Source of the DNA: an uncultured Sandaracinus sp.
GTDB taxonomy: Bacteria; Myxococcota_A; Polyangia; Polyangiales; Sandaracinaceae
Assembly: GCA_903828805.1 (NCBI GenBank)
Contig: CAIKNO010000274.1
Span: 1-34,413, forward strand
Length of the DNA: 34,413 bases
Direction: 5' to 3'
Of this stretch, positions 18,421-31,762 are shown piece by piece (the first letter of the stretch is position 1; every line of letters starts with the position of its first letter). The notes under the pieces were generated by a model. It saw only the letters and a program-made list of their open reading frames with translations. It was not told the DNA's origin and did no database searches. The position numbers were made by a program, and so were the translations under genes.

Positions 18421-20637
18421 ATGCGTGCACCGCCCTGCTCCGCGTGGACCCTCGCGCTCTTCATCCTCGTACTCTCCATCGCCACGCGGCCGGCCCTCGT
18501 GCGCGCCGATCCGCCGCGCCTGCTCGCCCTGCCGCGGGGGGATGCAGCGCTGACCATCGACGGGGCGCTCGACGAGCCCGCGTGGGCCCAGGCCGAGCCC
18601 GGCACCGGCTTCGTGGAGCGAACGCCGCACCCGGGCGCAGCGCCGCCCGTGCCGACCTCGGTGCGCGTGCTCTACGACCACGGCGCGCTCTACGTCGGGG
18701 TCGAGCTCGGGCTCGCAGAGGGCGAGACCCCGAGGGCGCTGTGCATGACGCGCGACTCGGATGCCATCTGGAACGACGACGCCGTGAGCGTGAAGATCGA
18801 CGCGCGGCAGGACCACCGCACGACGCTGGGCTTCGTGGTGAGCGCGTCGGGCGCGCAGCTCGACTACCTCGTGCTCGACAACGGGCGCGCGTTTCGACGC
18901 GAGTTCGACATGGTGTGGGAGAGCGCGGTGCGGATCGAACGCACGCGCTGGACCGCGGAGTTCCGGATCCCCTCGACGGCCCTGGGCCTCAGCGCGGACG
19001 CCGGCGAGCGGGCCCTCGGGCTCAACGTGAGCCGCGACCACAATCGATTCGCCTCGACCTACGATTGGTCTCCGATGCCCCCCGAGTTCGGGCCCTTCTC
19101 GGCCTTGCACTACGGGGTCGTGGACGGCGTCCGCATCGGCGGCGGCGGCACGCCGGTCGCCGTGACGCCCTACTCGCTCGGCGAGCTCGTGGAGTCCGAG
19201 ACCACCGCCCCCACGGAGAGGCTGCGGGGACGCGCGGGCGGCGAGATCCTCGCCCGGCTCGACGCCGACGTCTGGGCGGAGGCGACGCTGCAGCCCGACT
19301 TCGCGCAGGTCGACCTCGACGACGCCCTCGTGAACCTCGATCGCTTCCCTCTTTTCTATCCCGAGCGAAGACCCTTCTTCCTGAACGGCCTCGACGCGTT
19401 CGACGCCGGCGTGCCCGAGACGCTCGTCCCGTTCTACTCGCGGCGCGTCGGCCTCGACGCACGCGGCCGCAGCGTGCCCGTCCTCGGCGGCGTGAAGCTC
19501 TACGGGCGGCAGGGGCCGTTGAGCTTCGGCGTCCTCGACGTGCTCACCGACGAGGCCGACGGACAGCCCGCCGCCAACGTCGTCGCGTCCCGGGCGCGGG
19601 TGGGACTCGGCTCGGGCGCGTCGTACGTCGGCGCGTTCCTCGTCTCGCGGCAGCCGTTCCGCTGGGACGGCTCGGCCCCTCAGGACGGGCAGGCGTTGCA
19701 TGCGACCGTGGGCGCCGATGGGCTCCTCCGGACCGCCGGAGACCGGCTCGAGATCTACGCGTTCGCCGCGGGCACGGCGCGGGACGGCGGCGAGGGCGCG
19801 GCCTCCGGCGAAGGCGTGGCGGCCGCCACGACGGCCCGGTGGCGGGGCCGCGAATGGCAGCCCTCGCTGACGGGGCTCTGGGTCGAGCGCAGCTTCGCCC
19901 CCGACGTGGGCTTCGCGCGACGCCCGGGCGCGGCGAGGCTCGCGCTCGAATCTCCGTTCGTCGCGCGCCCCTCGGGGGCCCTCCGCGCCCTCGTGCTCTC
20001 GCCCGGCGGCGAGGTGCAGGCCGACGACGGCCTCGATCAACTGCTCTTCTTGCGCGGCTCCCTCACCGCGTCCGTGGAAGGCACGGGGGGCTGGTTCGCC
20101 TCGTTCGTCGGGCGCTACGTCGAGGACACCGTCGCCCAGGACTTCGAGGTCGTGCCCGGCGTGACGGCGCTCGCCGGCACGTACCGCGGCGTGCAGATCG
20201 ACGTGCTCGCGGCCACGCCGACCGCATGGAACCCCACCCTCTCGGTCAGCTACCGGGTCAGCAACGCGTACTTCGGAGGCTTGCTGCACAACCCCTACGC
20301 CCGCTTCGTGGCGAACCTCGGCGCGTGGGTGTTCCTCGACCTGCGCGCGGACGTCTACCGGGTCGAGCTCCGACAAGTCCCGGCGTTCTGGACGTACGGC
20401 CTCAACGCGCTCGTGCGCGTGACCCCGACGACCGCCGTGCAGGTCGATCTCGTCGGGCGCCTCGACGGCGAGAACCGTCGCGCCGTGGGCATGGCCCGGC
20501 TTCGCTATCGGTACGCGCCCGGCAGCGACTTCTTCCTCGTGTGGCGCACCGACGCAGCGTACCCCGACGGAATGCCGACCTCGTTCTCGCATCAGCTGAC
20601 GCTGAAGATGTCGGCCCGCTTCGACCTGCGGCTCTGA
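18421..20637 (+). CDS. CBM9-like / DUF5916 outer-membrane protein
   Basis: This is a 738-residue exported protein. A long hydrophobic signal (ending ALVRA, ~29) is followed by a family-9-like carbohydrate-binding fold: LTIDGALDEPAWAQA at its start, LYVGVEL, IWNDDAVSVKIDA and TAEFRIPSTALGL. The DUF5916 region then begins with LQPDFAQVDLDDALVNLDRF and PLFYPERRPFFLNG, a block nearly diagnostic for this family. The remaining ~450 residues look like alternating strands of a large outer-membrane barrel and end SARFDLRL. DUF5916 proteins are common in Myxococcota and Bacteroidota; their function is not established, though binding or uptake of glycans is often suggested. There is no strong Shine-Dalgarno; TACAAC lies 11 nt before the ATG. 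Confidence 0.88.
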   Translation: MRAPPCSAWTLALFILVLSIATRPALVRADPPRLLALPRGDAALTIDGALDEPAWAQAEPGTGFVERTPHPGAAPPVPTSVRVLYDHGALYVGVELGLAEGETPRALCMTRDSDAIWNDDAVSVKIDARQDHRTTLGFVVSASGAQLDYLVLDNGRAFRREFDMVWESAVRIERTRWTAEFRIPSTALGLSADAGERALGLNVSRDHNRFASTYDWSPMPPEFGPFSALHYGVVDGVRIGGGGTPVAVTPYSLGELVESETTAPTERLRGRAGGEILARLDADVWAEATLQPDFAQVDLDDALVNLDRFPLFYPERRPFFLNGLDAFDAGVPETLVPFYSRRVGLDARGRSVPVLGGVKLYGRQGPLSFGVLDVLTDEADGQPAANVVASRARVGLGSGASYVGAFLVSRQPFRWDGSAPQDGQALHATVGADGLLRTAGDRLEIYAFAAGTARDGGEGAASGEGVAAATTARWRGREWQPSLTGLWVERSFAPDVGFARRPGAARLALESPFVARPSGALRALVLSPGGEVQADDGLDQLLFLRGSLTASVEGTGGWFASFVGRYVEDTVAQDFEVVPGVTALAGTYRGVQIDVLAATPTAWNPTLSVSYRVSNAYFGGLLHNPYARFVANLGAWVFLDLRADVYRVELRQVPAFWTYGLNALVRVTPTTAVQVDLVGRLDGENRRAVGMARLRYRYAPGSDFFLVWRTDAAYPDGMPTSFSHQLTLKMSARFDLRL

Positions 20638-20670
20638 CGGAGAACGTCGCGACGAGGGCAAGGGCCCACC

Positions 20671-20742
20671 GACGAGCGGCGCCACGATCGGCGGCCCGAG
20701 CGACGGCACGAGCGGCGGCACGAGCGGCGGCACGAACCCGCG
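20671..20742. repeat. Degenerate 12-bp tandem repeat, about six units
   Basis: Six units of a 12-bp motif with best form CACGAGCGGCGG run in register. Units 4 and 5 (20707-20730) are identical, and the others differ at one to five positions. The array occupies most of the 122-bp gap between the convergent DUF5916 and PF10118 genes. Because of the strong local GC bias, part of the similarity could be chance, but the fixed period is clear. Confidence 0.6.
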
Positions 20743-20759
20743 CCGCACAGCGCACGCCG

Positions 20760-21722
20760 TCAATGGTCGAGGCGCCCGATCGAGGCGAGGTAGGCCCGCG
20801 CGAGGTCGTAGTTGTCGTGCTGGTCGGGATGGAAGTTCGGCCGCAGGTAATCGACGAACGCCCCGCGGAGCAGCGCCCGGCGACGCGCGCCCTCGGCGAT
20901 GAGCTTCGGGTCCGAACCCGCCGCCCGGGCGGCCGCCCGCAAATCGGTGCCGCGCGCCCGCTCCTGGGCCAGCAGATCCCTGGATGCGATGGCCCAGAAC
21001 GTCATGAGGCCGAGCGTGGCCAGCAGCATCCCCGACACGCGCAAGGACCAGCGCGGGTCCACCTTCCGGAGCACGTCGAAGGCGACCGACTTGTGCTCGA
21101 TCTCCTCGGCCGCATGCCACTTGAGCAGGTCGCGCAGCACGGGGTGCGCGCTGTCCATGACGTCGGAGCGCAGGCCGTTGTCGGCGAGGGTCGCCGTGTA
21201 GTGCTCGAGGGCCGCCGTGATGCTCAAGCGCAGGGCGGGCGACACCCGCGGCTCGCACACCTCGAACGCCCAGTGCTTGTACGAGGTCAGGAAGCGCGCG
21301 ACCTCGTAGCCCTGCGCCTCGAGGATGCGGTTGAACCGCTCGTGCTCGTGGCCGTGACGCCCCTCCTGTCCGAAGAACGCGCGGGCGCGGGCGGCCAGCT
21401 CGGGGTCGTCCCCGAGCTGGTCGAGGTAGTGCTTCACGCTGCGGATGAAGAAGCGCTCGCCCTCGGGGAAGAGGAGGTTCAGACCGTTGGCCACGTGCGT
21501 CGCGACGGCGTTGCCGTGGAACCAGGCGCGCGGGATGGAGGCGTCGAACGGGAAGCCCATCGCCCGGACCGGGATCGGCCGGGACGTCGCGCGACGGGCA
21601 CCGCGGGGCGAGGCGCCCGTCCGCTCGCTTTGCACGCCGGCCTCGGCGCCCGCATCGCCACGTGCTGCGGGTCGACCGAATCCGCCTTCGCCGACCTGCT
21701 CCGCCACCGCCATCGTGGTCAT
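20760..21722 (-). CDS. Predicted metal-dependent hydrolase (PF10118 family)
   Basis: This 320-residue protein matches the PF10118 'predicted metal-dependent hydrolase' group. Marker segments are FPFDASIPRAWFHGNAVATHVANGL near residue 60, LFPEGERFFIRSV, FFGQEGRHGHEHERFN and LKWHAAEEIEHKSVAFDV. The His/Glu-rich motifs EGRHGHEH and HAAEEIEHKS resemble the metal-binding EXXH helices of ferritin-like di-iron folds, so an oxygenase-like activity is possible. It has one hydrophobic helix (SGMLLATLGLMTFWAIA). The start at 21722 has a good GGGAGGTGG ribosome site. It is divergent from a TetR gene, and its probable promoter overlaps two operator-like palindromes, so repression by that TetR protein is likely. 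The substrate is unknown. Confidence 0.83.
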   Translation of the reverse strand: MTTMAVAEQVGEGGFGRPAARGDAGAEAGVQSERTGASPRGARRATSRPIPVRAMGFPFDASIPRAWFHGNAVATHVANGLNLLFPEGERFFIRSVKHYLDQLGDDPELAARARAFFGQEGRHGHEHERFNRILEAQGYEVARFLTSYKHWAFEVCEPRVSPALRLSITAALEHYTATLADNGLRSDVMDSAHPVLRDLLKWHAAEEIEHKSVAFDVLRKVDPRWSLRVSGMLLATLGLMTFWAIASRDLLAQERARGTDLRAAARAAGSDPKLIAEGARRRALLRGAFVDYLRPNFHPDQHDNYDLARAYLASIGRLDH

Positions 21723-21742
21723 ACGCCACCTCCCGAGAGCCG

Positions 21743-21763
21743 CTGTTGAATCCAGTTCAGCAG
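21743..21763. promoter_or_regulatory. TetR operator-like palindrome O1
   Basis: The left arm CTGTTGAA (21743-21750) and right arm TTCAGCAG (21756-21763) match as an inverted repeat in 7 of 8 positions around a 5-bp centre. The site lies between the divergent PF10118 and tetR genes. It covers the likely transcription start of the PF10118 gene. Confidence 0.6.
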
Positions 21764-21791
21764 GGCTAGCAGCGTATTGAATCTTGGTCAA
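21763..21791 (-). promoter_or_regulatory. Candidate promoter of the PF10118 gene
   Basis: On the minus strand, TTGACC (21786-21791, five of six consensus bases) and TAGCCC (21763-21768) are 17 bp apart. The -35 lies in O2 and the start site near O1, so a repressor on both operators would block it. The -10 match is poor. Confidence 0.35.
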
Positions 21792-21794
21792 CAG
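21774..21794. promoter_or_regulatory. TetR operator-like palindrome O2
   Basis: The core is TTGA...TCAA (21777-21780 and 21788-21791) with right half GTCAACAG. It aligns with O1 at 15 of 21 positions. The centres of O1 and O2 are 31 bp apart, close to three helical turns, which would place both on the same DNA face. Confidence 0.55.
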
Positions 21795-21805
21795 CGCACT
21801 ACGGT
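21777..21805 (+). promoter_or_regulatory. Candidate tetR promoter overlapping O2
   Basis: TTGAAT (21777-21782) and TACGGT (21800-21805) are separated by exactly 17 bp. Transcription would start within a few bases of the ATG at 21815, giving a leaderless or near-leaderless message. The -35 is inside O2, which suggests autorepression. Confidence 0.45.
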
Positions 21806-21814
21806 GCCCAGGCC

Positions 21815-22435
21815 ATGTCCGTCGTCCCCCGCCAGCGGCTCCAGCTCGACGCGCGCCGCGCCCAGCTGCTCGAGCTGGGCCTGCGGCTCTTCACCGAGCG
21901 CTCGTACGACGGGGTGTCGATCGACGACATCGCCGACGCTGGCGGGGTGTCGAAGGGACTGCTCTACCACTACTTCGGGAGCAAGCGGGCGTTCTACGTC
22001 GCCACGGTGCGCGCCGCCGCCGCCCAGCTCCACCAGCGCGCGGAGGCCGATCCGGCCCTGCCGCCGGACGCGCGCGCGGTCGCGGGGATCGCGGGCTACC
22101 TCGACTTCGTGGAGGAGCACGCCGGGCCCTACGCCGCGCTCCTGCGCAGCGGGGTCGGCCACGACGCGGAGGTCGCCTCCGTCGTCGAGGAGACCCGGCA
22201 GGCCTTCGTCGACCGCATGCTGGGACATCTCGGCCTCTCGACCCCGCGGCCCGTGTTCCGCTTCGCGGTGCGCAGCTGGATTGGCCTCGTGGAGGCCGCG
22301 AGCCTGGAGTGGATCGAGCGCCGCGAGGTCGGACGCGACGTCGTCGAGCGGACCCTGCTCGAGTCGCTCCACGCCACCCTCGCCATCGCGGTCCGCCTCG
22401 ATCCGGACGCCGGGGTCGCGCTCGCCGGCCGCTGA
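21815..22435 (+). CDS. TetR/AcrR-family transcriptional regulator
   Basis: This 206-residue regulator has the TetR N-terminal helix-turn-helix (~15-60): a LFTERSYDGVSIDDIADAGG helix pair, followed by VSKGLLYHYFGSKRAFY, the recognition-helix signature. The C-terminal ~140 residues form the variable ligand-binding/dimerisation domain, with FRFAVRSWIGLVEAASLEW near the dimer interface. The ligand is unknown. It is divergent from the PF10118 gene, and the 92-bp gap holds two matching palindromes that overlap promoters for both genes. Autorepression together with control of the PF10118 gene is therefore the most likely scheme. It ends 8 bp before the convergent alpha/beta-hydrolase stop, leaving no room for a separate terminator. 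Confidence 0.93.
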   Translation: MSVVPRQRLQLDARRAQLLELGLRLFTERSYDGVSIDDIADAGGVSKGLLYHYFGSKRAFYVATVRAAAAQLHQRAEADPALPPDARAVAGIAGYLDFVEEHAGPYAALLRSGVGHDAEVASVVEETRQAFVDRMLGHLGLSTPRPVFRFAVRSWIGLVEAASLEWIERREVGRDVVERTLLESLHATLAIAVRLDPDAGVALAGR

Positions 22436-22443
22436 CGCGCGCC

Positions 22444-24129
22444 TCACGGAAAGGTCGGAGTGACCGTGCCGTCCTCGACGTTCTGCAGGATGAAATCGAC
22501 GACCGACGACGGCACGGGGTTCCGATCCGAGTCGGCGGCCGTGAGCGGATCGATGTGGGTCATGAACGTCGCGTCGAGCACGCGGTACGCGCGGTCGTCC
22601 GTGCGCGGGAGCCCCTCGCCCCGACGCCCAGGCCCCAGCGCCGCGCCGCGGGCGCGGCTCTCGGCGTATCCCTCCACCGGTCGGAGGCCCGCCGCGATCG
22701 CCAGCACGGGCGCATCCATCGTCGCGCCCCCATCGACGGTCAGGCCCTCGGCCTGCTGGTAGCTGCCCTCCGCGACCGCGAGTCCGGCGACCGCCGCGAG
22801 GTCGACCGGAAGGCGGGCCGGGAAGTACCACTCCGCGAAGTTCGTGCGGCCATCGACCCAGGCGTGCGCGAGGTTGGCGAGCGGCGTCTGCTCCGGAGGC
22901 GACGCGGCCGCGGCGTCGATCCACGTGTACGTCGCCGAGGGTTCGCTCGGGTGCACGAGCGGCACGCCGAACAGAGAGTCGTACGACTCGACGGCCCCGC
23001 CGGCGTGGGTGCCGCACGACACCGCCGCGAACGAGAGCCCGTTCGACGCGTCGTCGAACGCCAGCCCGAACGCCGCGGCGTTGCTCATCGAGGGGACGCG
23101 CGCGAGCGGCAGCGAGAGCAGCGTCGAGAGCACGCGATCCCGCGCCCGGTCCTCCCGCACCTCGTCGGGTGCGCGCAGCGCGTCGAGGGCGACCATCTCC
23201 GCCTGCGCGTAGATGCCGACCCCGAGCAGCGGGATCTCGAAGAAGCGGCGGCTCGAGCGGATCTCGTCGAGGCCCGGCTGCATCATCAGCCCCATCCCGC
23301 TGCCGCCGCGGTACTCGGCCTCGGTGAGCGGCGTCTCGCCCTGCGCGCCGTCCACCAGGATGAGTCCGGCCAGCTGGTCGACGCCGTGAGAGCCGTCCTC
23401 GAAGCGCCACGCCGCGAAGGTCTCGGCGAACGATCCCCCGAGCGAGTGGCCCAGCAGAAACACGTGTCCGCGACGCAGCGACGCGGGCACGTGGGAGAGG
23501 ATCGCCTGGACGTCACCGACCTGCGTGCGGAGCCCCCACTCGCTCATCGCCGGCACGTCCTCTTGACCGAGGAAGCCCGCGAACGCGCGGCCCGCGAGGG
23601 TCTCGCCGCGCTGGTAGTAGCCGCGGGCCACCTCGGCATCGCCCGAGGCCTCGGCGGCGTCGAGCCCACGACGATCCTCGAGCAGGTTCGAGCGCCGGTC
23701 GATGGCCCAGACCTCGACCGGCGACCCGGCCACGACGGAGCGTCGAACCAGGTGCCGCGCGAGCATCTCGAAGCTGCCCGCGCCGCCGAGAAAGCCCGGC
23801 ATCGCGAGCACGATGGCGCGGGGCGTCGCGACCCCCGCCGCGCGCACGCGCAGGATGGACATCCGATCGAGGTCGGCCGGCGTGTCGTCCATCGTCGTCG
23901 GGTTCGGCGGGGCATCGAAGCCCTCGAGGACGAGCACCTCGCGCAGCAGGCCAGGCTCGGGCTCGGTCAGGGCGGGCGGCGCCGACTCGGGCCAGTCGCG
24001 CGGCGGCCCCGCGTCTGCCTGCGCGGCGTCGTGCGCGCCGCCATCGACACCGCCGGCGTCCGGGAGCGTGGGCGACCCGCCGCAGGCGGCGAGCAAGGAG
24101 AGGGCCAAGGGCCACGAAGCGCTTCGCAT
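22444..24129 (-). CDS. Alpha/beta-hydrolase-fold lipoprotein
   Basis: This is a 561-residue exported protein. The signal MRSASWPLALSLLAAC gives a lipobox with Cys16, followed by a Gly/Asp/Ala linker. The hydrolase core has an oxyanion region AIVLAMPGFLGGAGSFE (~105-121), a VEVWAIDRRSNLLEDR strand-loop and the nucleophile elbow GHSLGG with Ser229. A catalytic-acid strand probably lies around LAGLILVDGAQGE, and the candidate histidine is in FMTHIDPL near the C-terminus. A large ~200-residue insertion of unclear fold separates the elbow from the C-terminal part. It could be an esterase or lipase acting at the cell surface; the substrate is unknown. The start is set by the signal peptide. It lies 71 bp downstream of the serine dehydratase stop. 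Confidence 0.82.
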   Translation of the reverse strand: MRSASWPLALSLLAACGGSPTLPDAGGVDGGAHDAAQADAGPPRDWPESAPPALTEPEPGLLREVLVLEGFDAPPNPTTMDDTPADLDRMSILRVRAAGVATPRAIVLAMPGFLGGAGSFEMLARHLVRRSVVAGSPVEVWAIDRRSNLLEDRRGLDAAEASGDAEVARGYYQRGETLAGRAFAGFLGQEDVPAMSEWGLRTQVGDVQAILSHVPASLRRGHVFLLGHSLGGSFAETFAAWRFEDGSHGVDQLAGLILVDGAQGETPLTEAEYRGGSGMGLMMQPGLDEIRSSRRFFEIPLLGVGIYAQAEMVALDALRAPDEVREDRARDRVLSTLLSLPLARVPSMSNAAAFGLAFDDASNGLSFAAVSCGTHAGGAVESYDSLFGVPLVHPSEPSATYTWIDAAAASPPEQTPLANLAHAWVDGRTNFAEWYFPARLPVDLAAVAGLAVAEGSYQQAEGLTVDGGATMDAPVLAIAAGLRPVEGYAESRARGAALGPGRRGEGLPRTDDRAYRVLDATFMTHIDPLTAADSDRNPVPSSVVDFILQNVEDGTVTPTFP

Positions 24130-24200
24130 GGGGGCCCAGTCTAGGGCCGACCCGAGGCGCCGACCAAGGTCCCTCGGAGGTCCTGAACAGGATGTCGCCG

Positions 24201-25565
24201 TCAACACTCCACGATGTTGAGCGCGAGTCCGCCGCGCGAGGTCTCCTTGTACTTCGTGCTCATGTCCGCGCCGGTCGCCCGCATCGTCGCGATGACCTTG
24301 TCGAGGGAGACCTTGTGCGTCCCGTCCCCGGAGAGCGCGAGGCGCGCGGCGTTGAGCGCCTTCGTCGCACCCATCGCGTTTCGCTCGATGCAAGGCACCT
24401 GAACCAGGCCGCCGATGGGGTCGCAGGTGAGCCCGAGGTTGTGCTCCATGCCGATCTCCGCGGCGTTCTCGACCTGCTCGGGCGTGCCTCCCATCACCTC
24501 GGCGAGCGCCGCCGCCGCCATCGAGCAGGCGACCCCGACCTCGCCCTGGCACCCCACCTCCGCGCCGCTGATCGAGGCGTTCTTCTTGTAGAGGCTCGCG
24601 ATCGCCGCCGCCGTCAGCAAGAACCGCATGGTCCCTTCGTCGTCCGCGTTCGGCACGAAGGTGCGGTAGTACGAGAGCACCGCCGGAACGATGCCCGCGG
24701 CGCCGTTCGTCGGCGCCGTGACCACCCGACCGCCCGCCGCGTTCTCCTCGTTCACCGCGAGCGCCCAGAGGTGAACCCAGTCGAGCGCGACCAGGGGATC
24801 GCGCCCCTGCCCATCGGCCCTCATCTTCCGGCGCATCGCGGCCGCACGCCGCTTCACCTTGAGGCCCCCCGGCAGGATCCCCTCCCGCGCGCAGCCTCGA
24901 TCGATGCAGCCCTGCATCGTCGACCAGAGGTGCAAGATCCCGGCACGCACCTCGGCCTCGGGCCGCTGCGCGCACTCGTTCTCGTACATCAACGTCGCGA
25001 TGCTGAGACCGGTGTCCTGGCAGCGCGAGAGCAGCTCCGCCGCCGTCTCGAACGGATGCGGAACCGCGGGGTTCGGCCCACCCGCGAGGGCCCCGTCGGG
25101 CGTGGTCACGAAGCCGCCGCCGACCGAGTAGTAGATGCCCTCGAGGACGGGCGCCCCGGTCGCGTCCAACGCGCGGAACCGCATCCCGTTGCTGTGCAGC
25201 GGCAAACGCTCTCGGCGATGGAACACGAGGTGCTCGGCGGGCACGAACGTCACCTGGCCGCCGCGATGCAACGTGAGGCTGCGGGTCTGCGTGATCTTCG
25301 CGATCCGTCCGGGGACCACGTCGGGATCCAGCAGGTCGGGCGCCTCGCCCTCGAGGCCGAGCATCACCGCGAGGTCGGTGCCGTGCCCCTTGCCCGTGTG
25401 CCCGAGCGAGCCGAACAGCTCCACGCGGATCCCCGCGACCCGAGCGCCGTGCCCTTCGTCGGCCAGGCGCGCCGCGAACCGGTACGCGGCGCGCATCGGC
25501 CCCACCGTGTGCGAGCTGGACGGTCCGATGCCGATCTTGAAGATGTCGAAGACACTGATGTGCAC
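24201..25565 (-). CDS. sdaA: L-serine ammonia-lyase (L-serine dehydratase), single-chain [4Fe-4S] type
   Basis: This enzyme deaminates L-serine to pyruvate and ammonia using a [4Fe-4S] cluster rather than PLP. The 454-residue protein begins [23 protein letters not shown], the family's signature substrate-domain start. Cys339 (VGCQGE), Cys381 (LTCDPIGG) and Cys392 (VPCIERN) line up with the three cluster ligands of Legionella L-serine dehydratase (343, 385, 396). The C-terminal residue is Cys454, matching the Legionella terminal cysteine that enters the active site. [16 protein letters not shown] and [11 protein letters not shown] are conserved blocks. The start is GTG at 25565 with AGGAG eight bases upstream; no in-frame ATG fits. 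The gene is divergent from the ClpB-like gene. Alpha- and beta-domains are fused in one chain, as in E. coli SdaA. Confidence 0.95.
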   Translation of the reverse strand: MHISVFDIFKIGIGPSSSHTVGPMRAAYRFAARLADEGHGARVAGIRVELFGSLGHTGKGHGTDLAVMLGLEGEAPDLLDPDVVPGRIAKITQTRSLTLHRGGQVTFVPAEHLVFHRRERLPLHSNGMRFRALDATGAPVLEGIYYSVGGGFVTTPDGALAGGPNPAVPHPFETAAELLSRCQDTGLSIATLMYENECAQRPEAEVRAGILHLWSTMQGCIDRGCAREGILPGGLKVKRRAAAMRRKMRADGQGRDPLVALDWVHLWALAVNEENAAGGRVVTAPTNGAAGIVPAVLSYYRTFVPNADDEGTMRFLLTAAAIASLYKKNASISGAEVGCQGEVGVACSMAAAALAEVMGGTPEQVENAAEIGMEHNLGLTCDPIGGLVQVPCIERNAMGATKALNAARLALSGDGTHKVSLDKVIATMRATGADMSTKYKETSRGGLALNIVEC

Positions 25566-25700
25566 GGGAACGCTCCTGACCGCGCGGCGCGCCGTCGCTC
25601 GAAGGCTCGGTGGCCGGTGCGCCCAGGTCAAGCGGGCTCCGACGCCGGCCCGAGGCCGCGCCCCCCGGAGGCTTGCAGACGCGCGCAGACCGGGCCGCGC

Positions 25701-25706
25701 TATCCT
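25701..25706 (+). promoter_or_regulatory. -10-like TATCCT box before the ClpB-like gene
   Basis: TATCCT is followed by eight bases and then the ATG at 25715, with no Shine-Dalgarno between. No -35 is seen at normal spacing. The same hexamer occurs upstream of the IPT/TIG gene at 12010. Confidence 0.3.
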
Positions 25707-25714
25707 CCCGCGCG

Positions 25715-28219
<2,505 letters not shown>

Positions 28220-28274
28220 GGCGACGCGGCGCGGGCCTTCCCTCGCGCGCACGGATGTGCAAGATGCCTCCGCG

Positions 28275-29948
<1,674 letters not shown>

Positions 29949-29970
29949 ACGTGGGCGGGGCCCGAGGCCC

Positions 29971-30022
29971 GCCGCGCCGACCCCCTGCGCCCTTCGAACG
30001 GCGAGAGGGGGCGGCGGCGGCC
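29971..30022. terminator. Long GC hairpin between convergent ettA and ybiT-like genes
   Basis: CCCCCT (29981-29986) pairs with AGGGGG (30006-30011). Inside, CGCC pairs with GGCG around a loop containing TTCGAA. Outside, GCCGCGCCG and CGGCGGCGGC can extend the stem. It fills the 76-bp gap between two convergent stop codons and could end transcripts from both sides. There is no T-tract. Confidence 0.45.
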
Positions 30023-30024
30023 CG

Positions 30025-31632
<1,608 letters not shown>

Positions 31633-31762
31633 GGCGCGCTCGCGAGGGGCCGAAGTACACGCTGGGGACCCGGCCGGCAACCAGGCGACGTCGGACCCTG
31701 CCGGACCCCACAAGCAGGGCCCCGGCGGCCCGCAGGCGCACACGAACCATGCGACCGGAGGC

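Noticed and set aside
18330-21749. Overlapping 1139- and 1125-codon frames on both strands across the DUF5916 gene
   Set aside because: They are shadows of DUF5916 and PF10118 coding sequence; neither has motif content, and real products with family signatures occupy the same DNA.
21743-21794. Phage or integrase attachment site
   Set aside because: The repeats are short palindromes between divergent genes beside a TetR regulator; no integrase or tRNA is present. Operators explain them better.
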